A DNA stretch of 64,000 nucleotides from Gammaproteobacteria bacterium (GTDB taxonomy: Bacteria > Pseudomonadota > Gammaproteobacteria > Pseudomonadales > Pseudohongiellaceae): positions 214,874 through 278,873 of the forward strand of contig JAQWZF010000021.1 in NCBI GenBank assembly GCA_029253585.1. The letters run 5' to 3'. Positions 48,704 to 58,555 of this stretch are shown one piece after another. The notes under the pieces were generated by a model. That model was given only the letters and a program-made list of their open reading frames with translations, was not told where the DNA came from and made no database searches. How positions within the stretch are numbered: the stretch's first letter is position 1; the number at the start of each line of letters is the position of its first letter. The translations under genes were made by a program, and so were the position numbers.

Positions 48704-49951
48704 ATGACTATGGACATATATTTAGTGGGCGGCGCGGTCCGCGACAAACTCCTGAACCTTCCCATTCGAGACAAGGATTGGGTCGTAGTCGGCAGCACCG
48801 CCAGCGCGATAAAAGAGCAAGGGTATTTGCAAGTTGGCAAAGACTTCCCCGTGTTTCTCCATCCTGAAACCAAGCAGGAATATGCTCTGGCCCGTACGGA
48901 GAGAAAGGTTGGCGCCGGCTATCTGGGCTTCGAGTTCGATGCCTCGGAATCTGTCACCCTAGAGCAGGACCTGATGCGCCGCGACCTCACCATCAACGCG
49001 ATCGCCGAAGCTGATGATGGCGAAATTATAGACCCCTATAACGGCCGTCAAGACATACGGGACAGAGTCCTGCGCCATGTCTCACCCGCTTTCGCCGAAG
49101 ACCCGCTGCGTGTGCTTAGAGTCGCAAAATTTTCGGCTCGTTTTGCAGCCTTGGGCTTTCGGGTAGCACCCGAGACTCTAAGCCTGATGCGCGACATAGT
49201 TAACAGTGGTGAGATCGAAACCCTGGTGCCTGAGCGAATCTGGCAGGAAACGGAACAAGCCATGGGCAGCGCCGCACCCGATGTCTATATTCGCGTGCTG
49301 CGAGACTGCGGCGCGCTAAAGCTACTCCTGCCTGAGGTAGATCGCCTCTTCGGTGTGCCACAACCACCCAAGCATCACCCGGAAGTAGATACGGGGCTTC
49401 ACACCCTGCTCAGCCTGCAGCAGGCTGTCAAACTGAGTGACGATCCAGTGGTGCGCTATGCAGCACTGGTTCACGATGTTGGCAAGGGAGTTACCGATAC
49501 GGCTAAATGGCCTAGCCATTTCGACCATGAGCGATTAGGGCTACCCCTGTTGCTGGATATTACCAAGCGCCTGCATGTGCCGAATCAATATTCGAAACTC
49601 GCCGCACTGGTTTGCGAGCACCATACAAAACTGCACCGCATACTGGAGCTGCGTCCAGCGACGCTGCTTAAATTAATCGAATCTCTCGATGGCTTCCGCC
49701 GCCCCGAGCGAGTGCAGAAATTTCTCCTTGCCTGCGAGGCAGATGCCCGGGGCAGAACGGGGCTTGAACAACGCGACTATCCGCAGAGCGCCTATCTCAT
49801 TGCAATGCTAAGCGAATTGTCGCAGCTGGATGTTGGCAGCCTATTGAAAGAGGCGAAACCCAAGAATCCGCAGGAGTTTGTCAGCCAGAGCAGACTCAGC
49901 CTGTTGGGCGACATCGTCGCCCGGCTGAATCCATCTCAGGGCACTAATTAA
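48704..49951 (+). CDS. cca: tRNA nucleotidyltransferase (CCA-adding), multifunctional
   Basis: A 415-residue enzyme that adds or repairs the 3' CCA of tRNAs. The N-terminal class II nucleotidyltransferase domain has YLVGGAVRDKLL, RRDLTINAIAE and the RILRVAKFSARFA-like segment (RVLRVAKFSARFA). The C-terminal half has an HD motif in ALVHDVGKGVT, which gives the phosphohydrolase activity of the E. coli-type protein. Two ATGs lie at 48704 and 48710; either is possible. Confidence 0.94.
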   Translation: MTMDIYLVGGAVRDKLLNLPIRDKDWVVVGSTASAIKEQGYLQVGKDFPVFLHPETKQEYALARTERKVGAGYLGFEFDASESVTLEQDLMRRDLTINAIAEADDGEIIDPYNGRQDIRDRVLRHVSPAFAEDPLRVLRVAKFSARFAALGFRVAPETLSLMRDIVNSGEIETLVPERIWQETEQAMGSAAPDVYIRVLRDCGALKLLLPEVDRLFGVPQPPKHHPEVDTGLHTLLSLQQAVKLSDDPVVRYAALVHDVGKGVTDTAKWPSHFDHERLGLPLLLDITKRLHVPNQYSKLAALVCEHHTKLHRILELRPATLLKLIESLDGFRRPERVQKFLLACEADARGRTGLEQRDYPQSAYLIAMLSELSQLDVGSLLKEAKPKNPQEFVSQSRLSLLGDIVARLNPSQGTN

Positions 49952-49970
49952 CGAGGGTGTTAATCCAAAA

Positions 49971-50744
49971 ATGAACAGCTCAGCAAATACCCAAACCGAA
50001 GCCAGAGTGTGTTTCCTCACCGGCGCGAGCAAACGACTCGGAGCCAGTACGGCCAGAAAATTTCATGCCGAGGGCTTCAATGTCATCATTCATTTCAATA
50101 ATTCTCGTCAGGAAGCCGAGTCGCTGGTCGCTCAGCTCAATTCCTTGCGCGAAGGTTCTGCAAAATCATTACAGGCCGACCTCACCGACAGGGAACAGCT
50201 GAAACTTCTCGCGAATCATGTGCTAGGCTGCTACCAACGCCTCGACGTGCTCGTCAACAACGCCTCGTCGTTCTATCCAACACCTCTGCAGGATTGCTGC
50301 AATGAGCAGTGGGACGACCTGATCGATAGTAATCTGCGCGCCGCCTTCTATCTATCCCAAAAGCTGGCCCCCGAACTTACGCGGTGCGCGGGCTCCGTGG
50401 TTAATATGGTAGACACCCATGCAGACAGCACACTGGAAGGCTTCCCGATATATAGCATTGCAAAAGCTGGCGTCAAGGCGATGACCAAATCCCTCGCCAA
50501 GGAACTCGCACCGCGAGTAAGAGTGAACGGTGTCTCTCCCGGCGCAATTCTCTGGCCACCATCGCTGGAGGACGAGTCCAAACCTGAAGTTTTATTAGGT
50601 AGAGAAAAAATGCTGGAGACTATCCCCCTGCGCACCCTGGGAGATCCGCAAAACATTGCGGACACTGTTTTCTTTTTGGTAAATGACGCTTGTTATGTAA
50701 CCGGGCAGACCATACGGGTTGATGGTGGCCGCTACCTCGGCTAA
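49971..50744 (+). CDS. Short-chain dehydrogenase, pteridine reductase (FolM-like)
   Basis: A 257-residue classical SDR. It has the Rossmann motif TGASKRLGASTARKF with the basic residue at the end of strand 1 (favouring NADPH), the NNASSF motif, the catalytic Tyr in YSIAKAGVKAM with its Lys, and the C-terminal DGGRYLG. The TGAS-KR-LG pattern and the neighbouring folK and folB genes suggest a FolM-type pteridine/dihydrofolate reductase. In relatives folM accompanies folE, folX or folK. The assignment as an SDR is certain; the pteridine role is likely but not proved. Confidence 0.82.
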   Translation: MNSSANTQTEARVCFLTGASKRLGASTARKFHAEGFNVIIHFNNSRQEAESLVAQLNSLREGSAKSLQADLTDREQLKLLANHVLGCYQRLDVLVNNASSFYPTPLQDCCNEQWDDLIDSNLRAAFYLSQKLAPELTRCAGSVVNMVDTHADSTLEGFPIYSIAKAGVKAMTKSLAKELAPRVRVNGVSPGAILWPPSLEDESKPEVLLGREKMLETIPLRTLGDPQNIADTVFFLVNDACYVTGQTIRVDGGRYLG

Positions 50745-50783
50745 CAAAATCTTTCCCTGTTTTTGGTTTCGGAGAATATTCTT

Positions 50784-51388
50784 ATGCTTAGAATTTATGG
50801 TGATAGCCAGTCTGGCAATTGCTACAAGATTAAGCTACTGCTAAAAATCCTCTCTATCGAACACGAATGGATCCATGTCGACATCCTTGCCGGAGAAACG
50901 CACACAGCTGAATTCAAGAAGATGAACCCGAATAGCAGAATCCCGGTTCTGGTGCTTAACAACGGCAGCATTCTCAGAGAGTCCAATGCCATCCTTAACT
51001 TTCTCGCCGAAGGCAGCGAATTCCTCCCTCAGAATCCTTACCTGCGCGCGCAGGTATTGCAGTAGCAATTCTTCGAACAGTACAGCCACGAACCTTTTAT
51101 CGCGACAGCTCGCTATAACAATAAGTACCTGGGCCTGCCGGAAGAGCGTCGAGCAGAATACGAGGCCAAGCAGGAAGGGGGGGGGACAGAGCCCTGTCTG
51201 TGATGGAACAACAACTCAGTCAATCAGACTTTCTGGTAGGCCGCTCACTGACTATCGCCGACATCAGCCTCTATGCCTATTCCCATGTGGCACACGATGG
51301 CGGCTTTGAATTGGACGACTATGAAGCCATTCGACGATGGATAGATAGAATCGAGCAACGCGATGATTATCTTGCCATGAATGGCTAG
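50784..51388 (+). pseudogene. Glutathione S-transferase, interrupted by a stop and a frameshift
   Basis: The frame from the ATG at 50784 encodes a GST N-terminal thioredoxin-like domain (SQSGNCYKIKLLL, NPNSRIPVLVL, LRESNAILNFLAEG). It hits TAG at 51063 where relatives have Trp (VLQ-W-FFEQ). Reading through, the same frame continues FFEQYSHEPF...RAEYEAKQEG to a run of nine G at 51177-51185, and then the remaining C-terminal domain (SVMEQQLSQSDFLVGRSLTIADISLYAY...) shifts frame to its end at 51388. Both lesions are needed to disrupt it. Corrected length is about 200 residues. Close similarity to functional GSTs on both sides suggests recent loss. Confidence 0.82.
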
Positions 51389-51414
51389 CGCGAAGCCCAA
51401 GCCATCTAACAGAA

Positions 51415-51924
51415 CTAGAGCTTGCCTAAGGAAGCGTCAAGTGCGACCGGCCATAGCTTTTGCTTCGCCTTGTCATAGCCCTGCCACAGCTGTCTATAGG
51501 AAACACCCGTTATAGGGTGCACCGCCTCTGGCAATAATTCCGCTAGTGGTTGCAGCACATAGGCATTCTCTGTGATCTCGGGGCGCGGCAATTCTATACC
51601 ACAGGAAACGCCGGACTCATCTCCAAAGAGCAGGATATCGATATCCATAGTACGGCCCGAGAATTTGACCTGCTGGCGATCTCGCCCCAGCCGGTCCTCC
51701 AGGTGTTTCAGAAAGGCAGCGACGTCTGCTAGCACTTTGTCGGTATCTGCCAACACCACAAAGTTTAGAAAATTATCCCCATCAAAACCAACGGCCTTGC
51801 TCTCGTAGATAGTTGAGCAACGAATATTTTCAAACTCCACTCTTAACGCATTCACTGCCGCTAGAATATTGGATTCGGCGTCTATATTGCTACCTATACT
51901 CAGGGCGAGCGTTGTCACAGGCAA
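51415..51924 (-). CDS. folK: 2-amino-4-hydroxy-6-hydroxymethyldihydropteridine pyrophosphokinase
   Basis: A 169-residue HPPK of folate synthesis. N-terminal LALSIGSNIDAESNILAA, the ATP/Mg site RTMDIDILLFGD (Asp pair) and LPRPEITENAYVLQPLAEL are present. It lies 40 bases after folB on the minus strand. Its partners in the pathway are FolB and the nearby reductase. Confidence 0.94.
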   Translation of the reverse strand: MPVTTLALSIGSNIDAESNILAAVNALRVEFENIRCSTIYESKAVGFDGDNFLNFVVLADTDKVLADVAAFLKHLEDRLGRDRQQVKFSGRTMDIDILLFGDESGVSCGIELPRPEITENAYVLQPLAELLPEAVHPITGVSYRQLWQGYDKAKQKLWPVALDASLGKL

Positions 51925-51963
51925 TTTCCGTAGTTTGAATTCTCGTTAAGAGAAAAATTAGAG

Positions 51964-52317
51964 TTATCTATTGCCACGTTCAATGATTATGCCTACGTCT
52001 TTGGAGCCGGTGACGGCACCGGGTTTACCGACTCGTAACTTAAGCCAGGGTGCGGAAAATTCCTCTAGCACAATCTCTGCTATTCTCTCGGCCATCGTTT
52101 CTACCAGGAAAAATTCCGAGCCTTCGATAAACTCGATCAGCCGCTTTGCGACTGCCTTGTAGTTCAATGTGTTTTCAATATCTTCGCTGCCAGCTGCCGC
52201 ACCTATGTCGGTTCCCATTTCGAGATCCAGACTCACCACCTGCTTCTGTTCCCGTTCCCAGTCATAGATGCCTATGATGGTTTCAATTTCGAGCTCTCGA
52301 ATATAAACGATATCCAT
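51964..52317 (-). CDS. folB: Dihydroneopterin aldolase
   Basis: A 117-residue enzyme of folate synthesis. Start MDIVYIRELEIETIIGIYDWERE is restored by the ATG at 52317, which has GAAGGA about 6 bases upstream; the ATG at 52335 would add six residues. VETMAERIAEIVLEE carries the conserved catalytic region, and KLRVGKPGAVTG the substrate-binding end. It is adjacent to folK. Confidence 0.94.
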   Translation of the reverse strand: MDIVYIRELEIETIIGIYDWEREQKQVVSLDLEMGTDIGAAAGSEDIENTLNYKAVAKRLIEFIEGSEFFLVETMAERIAEIVLEEFSAPWLKLRVGKPGAVTGSKDVGIIIERGNR

Positions 52318-52349
52318 TCCTAATCCTTCAAACATAAATATAAAAGAAG

Positions 52350-53378
52350 CTAGATGGCAGGCAGAGCCTCCAGCGACCAGCGCGGTTGTGCGCGTATTTC
52401 CAGGTCATCTGCCTGGCCGGCCAACAATCGCTGACAGCCGGCATACGCGATCATGGCGCCGTTATCCGTACAGAATCTAGGCTGCGCATAGAAAAGTTTC
52501 GCTTTGTGCTTCGCGACTGTATTTTCCAGTACTTCACGCAGCTGCAGGTTTGCCGAAACGCCCCCGGCGATAATCAGGGTGTGCATTCCGGTTTGTTGCA
52601 GGGCCCGAGAACACTTAATCGCCAGGGTGGCTACTACCGCCTCCTCGAATCCGCGAGCGATGTCTGCACGTTGCCGATCATCTAAATTTCCATCGGCATC
52701 AACTGCCTCAGAAATAGCGGTGCGCACCGCCGTTTTCAAACCGCTGAAACTGAAATCCAGGCCAGAGCGGTTCGTCATCGGGCGTGGGAAAGTGAACTTT
52801 CCCGTCACTCCCTGCAAGGCCAGCTTCGCCACATGGGGACCCCCGGGGTAAGGCAGGCCCAACATCTTGCCTACTTTGTCGAAGGCCTCCCCAGCGGCAT
52901 CGTCGAGTGACTCACCCAACAGCGAGTAGCGACCGATGCCCTCGACCTGCACCAACTGCGTATGACCCCCAGAGACTAACAGGGCCACAAACGGAAACTC
53001 TGGCGGCAACTCTTCGAGCATGGGCGCCAGCAAATGCCCCTCCATGTGATGCACGCCTATAGTAGGCACATCCCAACCCATGCCGACGGATCGGCCCACT
53101 GCAGCACCAACGAGCAGAGCACCAACCAGACCCGGCCCTGCTGTATACGCTACGCCGCCGATGTCGGATTGCTTAATGCCTGCCTTGTCGATCACTTCGC
53201 TGATCAGCGGCAGTGTCTTGCGAATGTGGTCACGGGAGGCTAACTCGGGAATAACACCGCCATATTGCGCATGGATATCGATCTGGCTGTAGAGGCAGTC
53301 TGCCAGCAACCCACGCGCGCTGTCATACAGAGCCACGCCGGTCTCATCACAGGATGTTTCAATACCAAGTACTATCAA
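52350..53378 (-). CDS. tsaD: tRNA N6-threonylcarbamoyladenosine transferase component
   Basis: A 342-residue ASKHA-fold protein that installs t6A37 on tRNAs reading ANN codons, with TsaB and TsaE. Start [20 protein letters not shown], the metal-binding [11 protein letters not shown] histidines, [11 protein letters not shown], and [12 protein letters not shown] at the C-terminus are intact. It is divergent from rpsU, a conserved arrangement across Gammaproteobacteria. Confidence 0.96.
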   Translation of the reverse strand: MIVLGIETSCDETGVALYDSARGLLADCLYSQIDIHAQYGGVIPELASRDHIRKTLPLISEVIDKAGIKQSDIGGVAYTAGPGLVGALLVGAAVGRSVGMGWDVPTIGVHHMEGHLLAPMLEELPPEFPFVALLVSGGHTQLVQVEGIGRYSLLGESLDDAAGEAFDKVGKMLGLPYPGGPHVAKLALQGVTGKFTFPRPMTNRSGLDFSFSGLKTAVRTAISEAVDADGNLDDRQRADIARGFEEAVVATLAIKCSRALQQTGMHTLIIAGGVSANLQLREVLENTVAKHKAKLFYAQPRFCTDNGAMIAYAGCQRLLAGQADDLEIRAQPRWSLEALPAI

Positions 53379-53499
53379 CGAATTAACTCTCTCAGTTTCA
53401 ATCAGGGCCCAGGAAAAGACGCAATCATGCCAAATATGGCGGCATATCCCTAATTCACAGTAAATCGGCCGAAATCCCAGTCAAATCGGGCTAATTCTT

Positions 53500-53528
53500 T
53501 TGCAATTAGGGCGTTGGGGCATTAGTAT
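53500..53528 (+). promoter_or_regulatory. Putative sigma-70 promoter of the rpsU operon
   Basis: TTGCAA (53500-53505), 17-base spacer, TAGTAT (53523-53528) give a plausible promoter about 118 bases upstream of the rpsU ATG. A 6-bp hairpin (GTAAAC/GTTTAC, 53587-53604) lies in the predicted leader. The rest of the 53379-53645 gap is shared with the divergent tsaD, and no other element is evident. Confidence 0.5.
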
Positions 53529-53645
53529 TACCGACCCTGTAATTACGCGCCACCGAGTTTATGGGTAACAAGGCCGGAACGACAAGTAAACTAGCTGGTT
53601 TACACAAAATTAACAGCAAAACTTTTAAGGTAGGTGTTTAGTTCG

Positions 53646-53861
53646 ATGCCCCAAGTGAAACTTAAAGATAACGAGCCCTTCGATGTGGCCCTACGCCGCT
53701 TCAAGCGCTCTTGCGAGAAAGCAGGAGTCCTAGCTGAAGTTAGACGCAGAGAGTTCTACGAGAAGCCCACCTCGGTGCGCAAGCGCAAAGCAGCTGCAGC
53801 TGTTAAACGTCATTTGAAGAAAGTACAACGCGAAAGCAAAAAGAGCCAACGCCTGTACTAA
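53646..53861 (+). CDS. rpsU: 30S ribosomal protein S21
   Basis: A 71-residue basic ribosomal protein. The ATG at 53646 gives [27 protein letters not shown], the conserved start; four extra codons upstream are not used. It is the first gene of the macromolecular-synthesis cluster rpsU-yqeY-dnaG-rpoD, linking initiation of translation, replication priming and transcription. Confidence 0.97.
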   Translation: MPQVKLKDNEPFDVALRRFKRSCEKAGVLAEVRRREFYEKPTSVRKRKAAAAVKRHLKKVQRESKKSQRLY

Positions 53862-53927
53862 TCTTGCCACCGGGCGAGCATGGTCTTAATGCTTGCCTTC
53901 CTGCTGTCTGCAGGTACCCGGATTCTC

Positions 53928-54380
53928 ATGTCTGACAGCCCTCTCAAAGAAGCATTTACCAACGCCATGAAAGATGCCATGCGAGCTAAAGATAAGCCTC
54001 GCCTGGGCACTATCCGCCTCGCACTGTCTGAGATTAAACGCGTGGAAGTGGATGAGCGAATCGACCCCGATGATGCGCGTGTGATTGGCATTCTGGACAA
54101 GATGATTAAGCAGCGCCGCGAATCGATACGTCAATATGCATCGGCGGACAGGCCAGAGCTAGTCGCCCAAGAGCAATTTGAAATAGAAGTTATTCAGGAA
54201 TTCTTGCCGCAGGCACTGGAAGCGGACGAACTCGGGCAGATCATACAGGCTGCTGTTAGCGAGTCGGGCGCGACTACTATGAAAGAAATGGGCAAGGTAA
54301 TGAACCTCGTTCGTCCCCAAGCGGTCGGCCGCGCCGACATGGCCGAAGTCAGCAAGCAGATCAAAGCACTACTGGCATAG
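53928..54380 (+). CDS. yqeY: GatB/YqeY-domain protein
   Basis: A 150-residue helical protein resembling the tail domain of GatB (DUF/YqeY), which binds tRNA in the amidotransferase. Start SDSPLKEAFTNAMKDAMRAKDK is given by the ATG at 53928; the open frame from 53880 carries no better start. The EFLPQALEADEL and GKVMNLVRPQAVGRADMAEV segments are typical. Function is not established; proximity to rpsU and dnaG is conserved. Confidence 0.88.
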   Translation: MSDSPLKEAFTNAMKDAMRAKDKPRLGTIRLALSEIKRVEVDERIDPDDARVIGILDKMIKQRRESIRQYASADRPELVAQEQFEIEVIQEFLPQALEADELGQIIQAAVSESGATTMKEMGKVMNLVRPQAVGRADMAEVSKQIKALLA

Positions 54381-54408
54381 CCAGAATCACGTCGTATCTA
54401 CCCCAGAT

Positions 54409-54480
54409 CTCTGGTCTCTTTCTGGCTTCTCTCTGGTTTCTCTCTGGTCTCTCTGCGTTCTTTCTAGTTTTCCCTTTCAG
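54409..54480 (+). repeat. Degenerate pyrimidine-rich tandem repeat between yqeY and dnaG
   Basis: A 72-base tract rich in C and T on the + strand contains five to six imperfect copies of about 11 bases based on TCTGGTTTCTC, with variants such as TCTGGTCTCTT and TCTGGCTTCTC. It ends at a more ordinary segment that leads into a short hairpin (TGCTGC/GCAGCA near 54497-54513). It has no coding role. It could be a leftover of slippage, a transcription-attenuating leader for dnaG, or a Rho-utilisation-like C-rich site; none is proven. Confidence 0.6.
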
Positions 54481-54616
54481 GCTGTGTAAATTGGCATGCT
54501 GCTCGCGCAGCAACTACACCTAGATTTGGATACAATGTAGTGTCAGTCTGATTTGCCGCGCATGCCGCTTGGCTAGATTGAAGACTCAACAGATCGGACT
54601 CTTGGATTCTTTTACT

Positions 54617-56515
54617 ATGGCAGGGCTAATACCTCAGACATTTATCGATGATCTTCTCAGCCGAGCAGATATCGTGGATGTTGTGGATAAACGTGTCACG
54701 CTGAAGAAGTCCGGCAAGAACTATTCGGCCTGCTGTCCTTTCCATAAAGAAAAAACACCGTCATTTAGCGTACAACCTGAGCGCCAATTCTATTATTGCT
54801 TCGGCTGTGGTGCCGGCGGGAATGCCATCGGCTTCATCATGAACTTCGACCAGGTGGATTTTCCCCAGGCCGTGGAGTCTCTTGCCCGTGACAATGGCAT
54901 GGAAGTACCCCGCGAAGAGAGTGCCGCCGCCACCCGCAGGCAATCGGAAAACAGCAAGTTATTCGAAGTACTCGAAGAGGCAAGCAAGTTCTATTGCAAT
55001 CAACTGCGTCACCACGAACAGCGCAAGTCCGCCGTCGACTATTTAAAGTCGCGCGGGGTAAGTGGTGAGGTGGCCAGAGATTTCTCCATAGGCTATGCCC
55101 CGCCCGGCTGGGACAATCTGCTTAAGGCGACTGCCGACGGAGCGAGCGCTCAACAGACTCTGCTCAAGGCTGGCCTCGTCGTTGAGAAAGAATCCCGTGG
55201 CTCGGGCAGCGGCGAGAATAACAGCAGCGAGGAAACGCGCTACTACGACCGCTTTCGCCACAGGATCATCTTCCCGATCCTCGATAGCCGCGGCCGCACC
55301 ATCGCCTTCGGCGGACGCGTTTTGGGCGATGACAAGCCTAAGTATCTAAATTCCCCAGAGACACCCGTCTTTCACAAGGGCGCCGAACTCTACGGACTCT
55401 TCGAGGCGAAGAAATTCAACAACAAGCTCAAACGCATCCTCATCGTAGAAGGCTATATGGATGTGATCGCCCTGGCGCAGATGGGCATCCGCAATTCGGT
55501 CGCCACATTGGGCACCGCAACCAGCGACCGGCACCTGACGCGACTATTTCGCCTCGTTCCCGAGGTAGTGTTCTGCTTCGATGGCGACAATGCGGGCAGG
55601 ACCGCGGCATGGAGAGCGCTGGAGGCCAGCCTACCGGAGATGCAAGATGGCCGTCAGGTAAAGTTTCTATTCCTGCCCGAAGGAGAAGACCCGGACACAC
55701 TGGTACGCAAGATTGGTGAGGAAGAGTTCAACAAGCTCATTGAGCAGGCCACACCGCTGGAACAGTTTTTCTTCGACAAGCTGTCTGAGGGGCTCGATAT
55801 CAAGACGATAGAGGGTCGAGCGCGATTGAGTAATGTCGCGAAACCACTGATCGCCAAGTTCCCCCAGGGAATCTATGGTCAGCTGATGCTGGATAAACTC
55901 TCCCAGACCCTTGGTGTTGCCAGCGAATCATTGGACAAGCTGCAACGGGCACAGGCACCGCGCAAGGAAAGCAATACTGCCCCTCCTCCGCCATCGCCGC
56001 CGTTCGCGAGTGGACCGGATTCCCCAGATTTTGACACGGCCATGACGCCATCATCAGAGTCTTGGACGCCCCGTCCTAAACAAGCGGCAGGCTCTACGCT
56101 TAACGTCTACCGCAAACCTGCTGCGGTGAAGGCGATCGAACTGCTACTGCAGAACCCTGAAGTGGCTATGGCAATCACGCAGGATCTATCACCCCTGCAT
56201 TCTGCTGGCGATGAGGGACGTCAGTTACTCCTATCCCTCATCGGAATGATTAAGCGCGACCCGGAAACCGATACCCCCACCCTTCTCGGTTACTGCAGCG
56301 GCTCTCCCTTCGGCAACCAGATAACACGACTGAAGAGTGAAAACATCACCCCTGTAGAAGGCCTGGAACAAGAGTTTTTGCAGATTGTTGACAAGATACT
56401 GTCAGATGCGATTAAGAAACTCGAATCACAGAAGCGAAGAGAAGCCCTCAACTCGAAATTTGGAGCCGGCCCTAGCGGCTCCACCGACGAGGAACCGCCG
56501 CCAGGCGCTAGCTAA
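54617..56515 (+). CDS. dnaG: DNA primase
   Basis: A 632-residue primase. The frame is open from a TTG at 54569, but the ATG at 54617 gives the conserved GLIPQTFIDDLLSRADIVDVV. The N-terminal zinc-binding domain has CPFHKEKTPSF and CFGCGAGG. The TOPRIM core has FGGRVLGDDKPKYLNSPETP, ILIVEGYMDVIAL and EVVFCFDGDNAGRTAA with the catalytic acidic residues. The C-terminal helicase-interaction domain (about 490-632) follows a Pro/Ser-rich linker with PPPPSPP. Synthesises primers at the replication fork with DnaB. Confidence 0.95.
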   Translation: MAGLIPQTFIDDLLSRADIVDVVDKRVTLKKSGKNYSACCPFHKEKTPSFSVQPERQFYYCFGCGAGGNAIGFIMNFDQVDFPQAVESLARDNGMEVPREESAAATRRQSENSKLFEVLEEASKFYCNQLRHHEQRKSAVDYLKSRGVSGEVARDFSIGYAPPGWDNLLKATADGASAQQTLLKAGLVVEKESRGSGSGENNSSEETRYYDRFRHRIIFPILDSRGRTIAFGGRVLGDDKPKYLNSPETPVFHKGAELYGLFEAKKFNNKLKRILIVEGYMDVIALAQMGIRNSVATLGTATSDRHLTRLFRLVPEVVFCFDGDNAGRTAAWRALEASLPEMQDGRQVKFLFLPEGEDPDTLVRKIGEEEFNKLIEQATPLEQFFFDKLSEGLDIKTIEGRARLSNVAKPLIAKFPQGIYGQLMLDKLSQTLGVASESLDKLQRAQAPRKESNTAPPPPSPPFASGPDSPDFDTAMTPSSESWTPRPKQAAGSTLNVYRKPAAVKAIELLLQNPEVAMAITQDLSPLHSAGDEGRQLLLSLIGMIKRDPETDTPTLLGYCSGSPFGNQITRLKSENITPVEGLEQEFLQIVDKILSDAIKKLESQKRREALNSKFGAGPSGSTDEEPPPGAS

Positions 56516-56599
56516 GTCTGCGCACCAATAGCTTGAAAAATAACTATCCAGCCCCATCTTAGTAGCCCTGAACGAAGCGTAATTTAGCCAGTTCAGCGA

Positions 56600-56629
56600 T
56601 ATACAAGCCGGGCTCTAACCCGATATAAT
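56600..56629 (+). promoter_or_regulatory. Putative rpoD promoter
   Basis: TATACA (56600-56605), 18-base spacer, perfect TATAAT (56624-56629), about 59 bases before the rpoD ATG. An inverted CGGG/CCCG pair lies in the spacer. The gene cluster may also be read from upstream rpsU promoters. A heat-shock promoter would be expected by analogy with E. coli, but I did not find a clear one. Confidence 0.45.
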
Positions 56630-56688
56630 GTTCGGCTCACTTTTATACACCCACTACCTGGCCCCCGGCGTCAGGGAGACGAGAGTTC

Positions 56689-58515
56689 ATGGCAGATCTA
56701 ATCGCACCACAATCCAGCCTTAAAGCACTAATCGCGAAGGGTAAGGAACAGGGGTATCTCACCTATTCCGAGGTCAACGACCACCTTCCCGAATCCATCT
56801 CCGATCCGGATCAGGTCGAAGACATCATTCAGATGATCAACGACATGGGTATCAAGGTGTTTGAAGCGGCACCAGATGCCGATGCCCTATTGCTCAACGA
56901 AGAAAACGATTCAGGTGCAGACGAAGTTGCCGCCGCAGAAGCTGCCGCCGCACTCGCCGCTGTCGAGAACGAAGCTGGCCGCACTACCGACCCAGTGCGC
57001 ATGTATATGCGTGAGATGGGCACCGTTGAATTGCTGACACGCGAGGGCGAGATCGTCATCGCCAAGCGAATCGAAGAAGGCCTGCGGGAATTGATGAAGG
57101 CTATGGCCTACTTTCCCGGCACGGTTGAACATGTACTCAACGAATACGCGCTGATCGATAGCGAAGAACGCAGACTGAATGAACTCATAACCGGCTACCT
57201 GGATACTTCCGATGAAGAAATCCCAATAGGCCCGCCGGCGGTTAGTCAGCAGACGGCTCAAGAAAAAGCAGATGCTGATGACAACGAAGATGAAACGCCC
57301 GTTGGACCAGACCCTGAAGAAGCGAAGATTCGCTTTACCGAGTTACGCGTACAATACGAACTGACTAGCGCCGTAGTAGGTAAGCGCGGGCGCGAGCATG
57401 AGAAGTCTAGAGTAGAGTTAGAGAAGCTAGGCGAAGTGTTCAAGAGCTTTAAGTTAACGCCACGCCAGTTCGAGCCCTTGCTTAGCCATGTGCGCGCCGT
57501 ACTTAAACGATTACGCCGCCACGAACGCACTATCATGAGCCTCTGCATACGCAGCGCAAAAATGCCGCGCAAAGTTTTCATCGCCAGCTTTCCTGGCAAC
57601 GAAGTCAATGCGAAGTGGATCGACAAGCACATCAAGGAAAAGGAAGCGTACTCTGAGCTATTGGTTAACGTTAAGACCGAAGTTCTGCGTGCACAGAAGA
57701 AGATTCGTATTATCGAAGAAGAAACCGGTCTTCTGATTGGCGAGATCAAGGATATTAATCGACAGATGTCGATTGGCGAGGCGAAGTCGCGACGCGCGAA
57801 GAAGGAGATGGTCGAGGCTAACCTGCGCTTGGTTATCTCTATCGCGAAGAAATACACAAACCGCGGACTCCAGTTCCTGGACCTGATTCAGGAAGGCAAC
57901 ATCGGCTTGATGAAGGCCGTAGACAAGTTTGAGTACCGTCGCGGTTACAAGTTCTCTACCTATGCGACATGGTGGATTCGACAGGCTATCACTCGCTCCA
58001 TCGCCGACCAGGCACGAACGATTCGTATCCCGGTTCACATGATTGAGACGATTAATAAGCTAAACCGAATCTCACGCCAGATGGTGCATGAGAAGGGCCG
58101 CGAGCCTACGCCAGAAGAACTGGGCGAGCGCATGGACATGTCGGAAGACAAAGTGCGTCGCGTGCTGAAGATCGCGAAAGAGCCAATCTCAATGGAGACG
58201 CCAATCGGTGATGACGAAGACTCACACTTGGGCGATTTTATCGAGGATGCGACTGTCGACTCACCGGTAGATTCATCTATCGATGAAGGCCTGCGCGAAG
58301 CTACCAAGGATGTACTGGGCAGTCTAACTGCCAGAGAGGCCAAGGTACTGAGGATGCGTTTCGGCATCGACATGAACACCGACCACACGCTGGAAGAAGT
58401 AGGCAAGCAGTTCGATGTAACCCGTGAGCGCATCCGTCAGATAGAAGCGAAGGCGCTACGCAAGCTTCGCCACCCGACTCGCTCGGATCACCTGCGCAGC
58501 TTCCTGGACGAGTAA
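56689..58515 (+). CDS. rpoD: RNA polymerase sigma factor sigma-70
   Basis: A 608-residue primary sigma factor, near the 613 residues of E. coli. Region 1.1 is at the N-terminus ([23 protein letters not shown]). A non-conserved acidic insert lies between 1.2 and 2 (about residues 130-360). Region 2 has [37 protein letters not shown] and [14 protein letters not shown], the -10-binding helices. Region 3 includes [11 protein letters not shown], and region 4 has the HTH with [34 protein letters not shown] precedes the ATG. It ends just before a strong hairpin. Confidence 0.97.
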   Translation: MADLIAPQSSLKALIAKGKEQGYLTYSEVNDHLPESISDPDQVEDIIQMINDMGIKVFEAAPDADALLLNEENDSGADEVAAAEAAAALAAVENEAGRTTDPVRMYMREMGTVELLTREGEIVIAKRIEEGLRELMKAMAYFPGTVEHVLNEYALIDSEERRLNELITGYLDTSDEEIPIGPPAVSQQTAQEKADADDNEDETPVGPDPEEAKIRFTELRVQYELTSAVVGKRGREHEKSRVELEKLGEVFKSFKLTPRQFEPLLSHVRAVLKRLRRHERTIMSLCIRSAKMPRKVFIASFPGNEVNAKWIDKHIKEKEAYSELLVNVKTEVLRAQKKIRIIEEETGLLIGEIKDINRQMSIGEAKSRRAKKEMVEANLRLVISIAKKYTNRGLQFLDLIQEGNIGLMKAVDKFEYRRGYKFSTYATWWIRQAITRSIADQARTIRIPVHMIETINKLNRISRQMVHEKGREPTPEELGERMDMSEDKVRRVLKIAKEPISMETPIGDDEDSHLGDFIEDATVDSPVDSSIDEGLREATKDVLGSLTAREAKVLRMRFGIDMNTDHTLEEVGKQFDVTRERIRQIEAKALRKLRHPTRSDHLRSFLDE

Positions 58516-58555
58516 TAGTACTAGGGAAAATTAGCACCTATAATCGCAAACACGA

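Noticed and set aside
51177..51185. Nine-G run as a phase-variation switch of the GST gene
   Set aside because: An upstream TAG keeps the gene off regardless of tract length.
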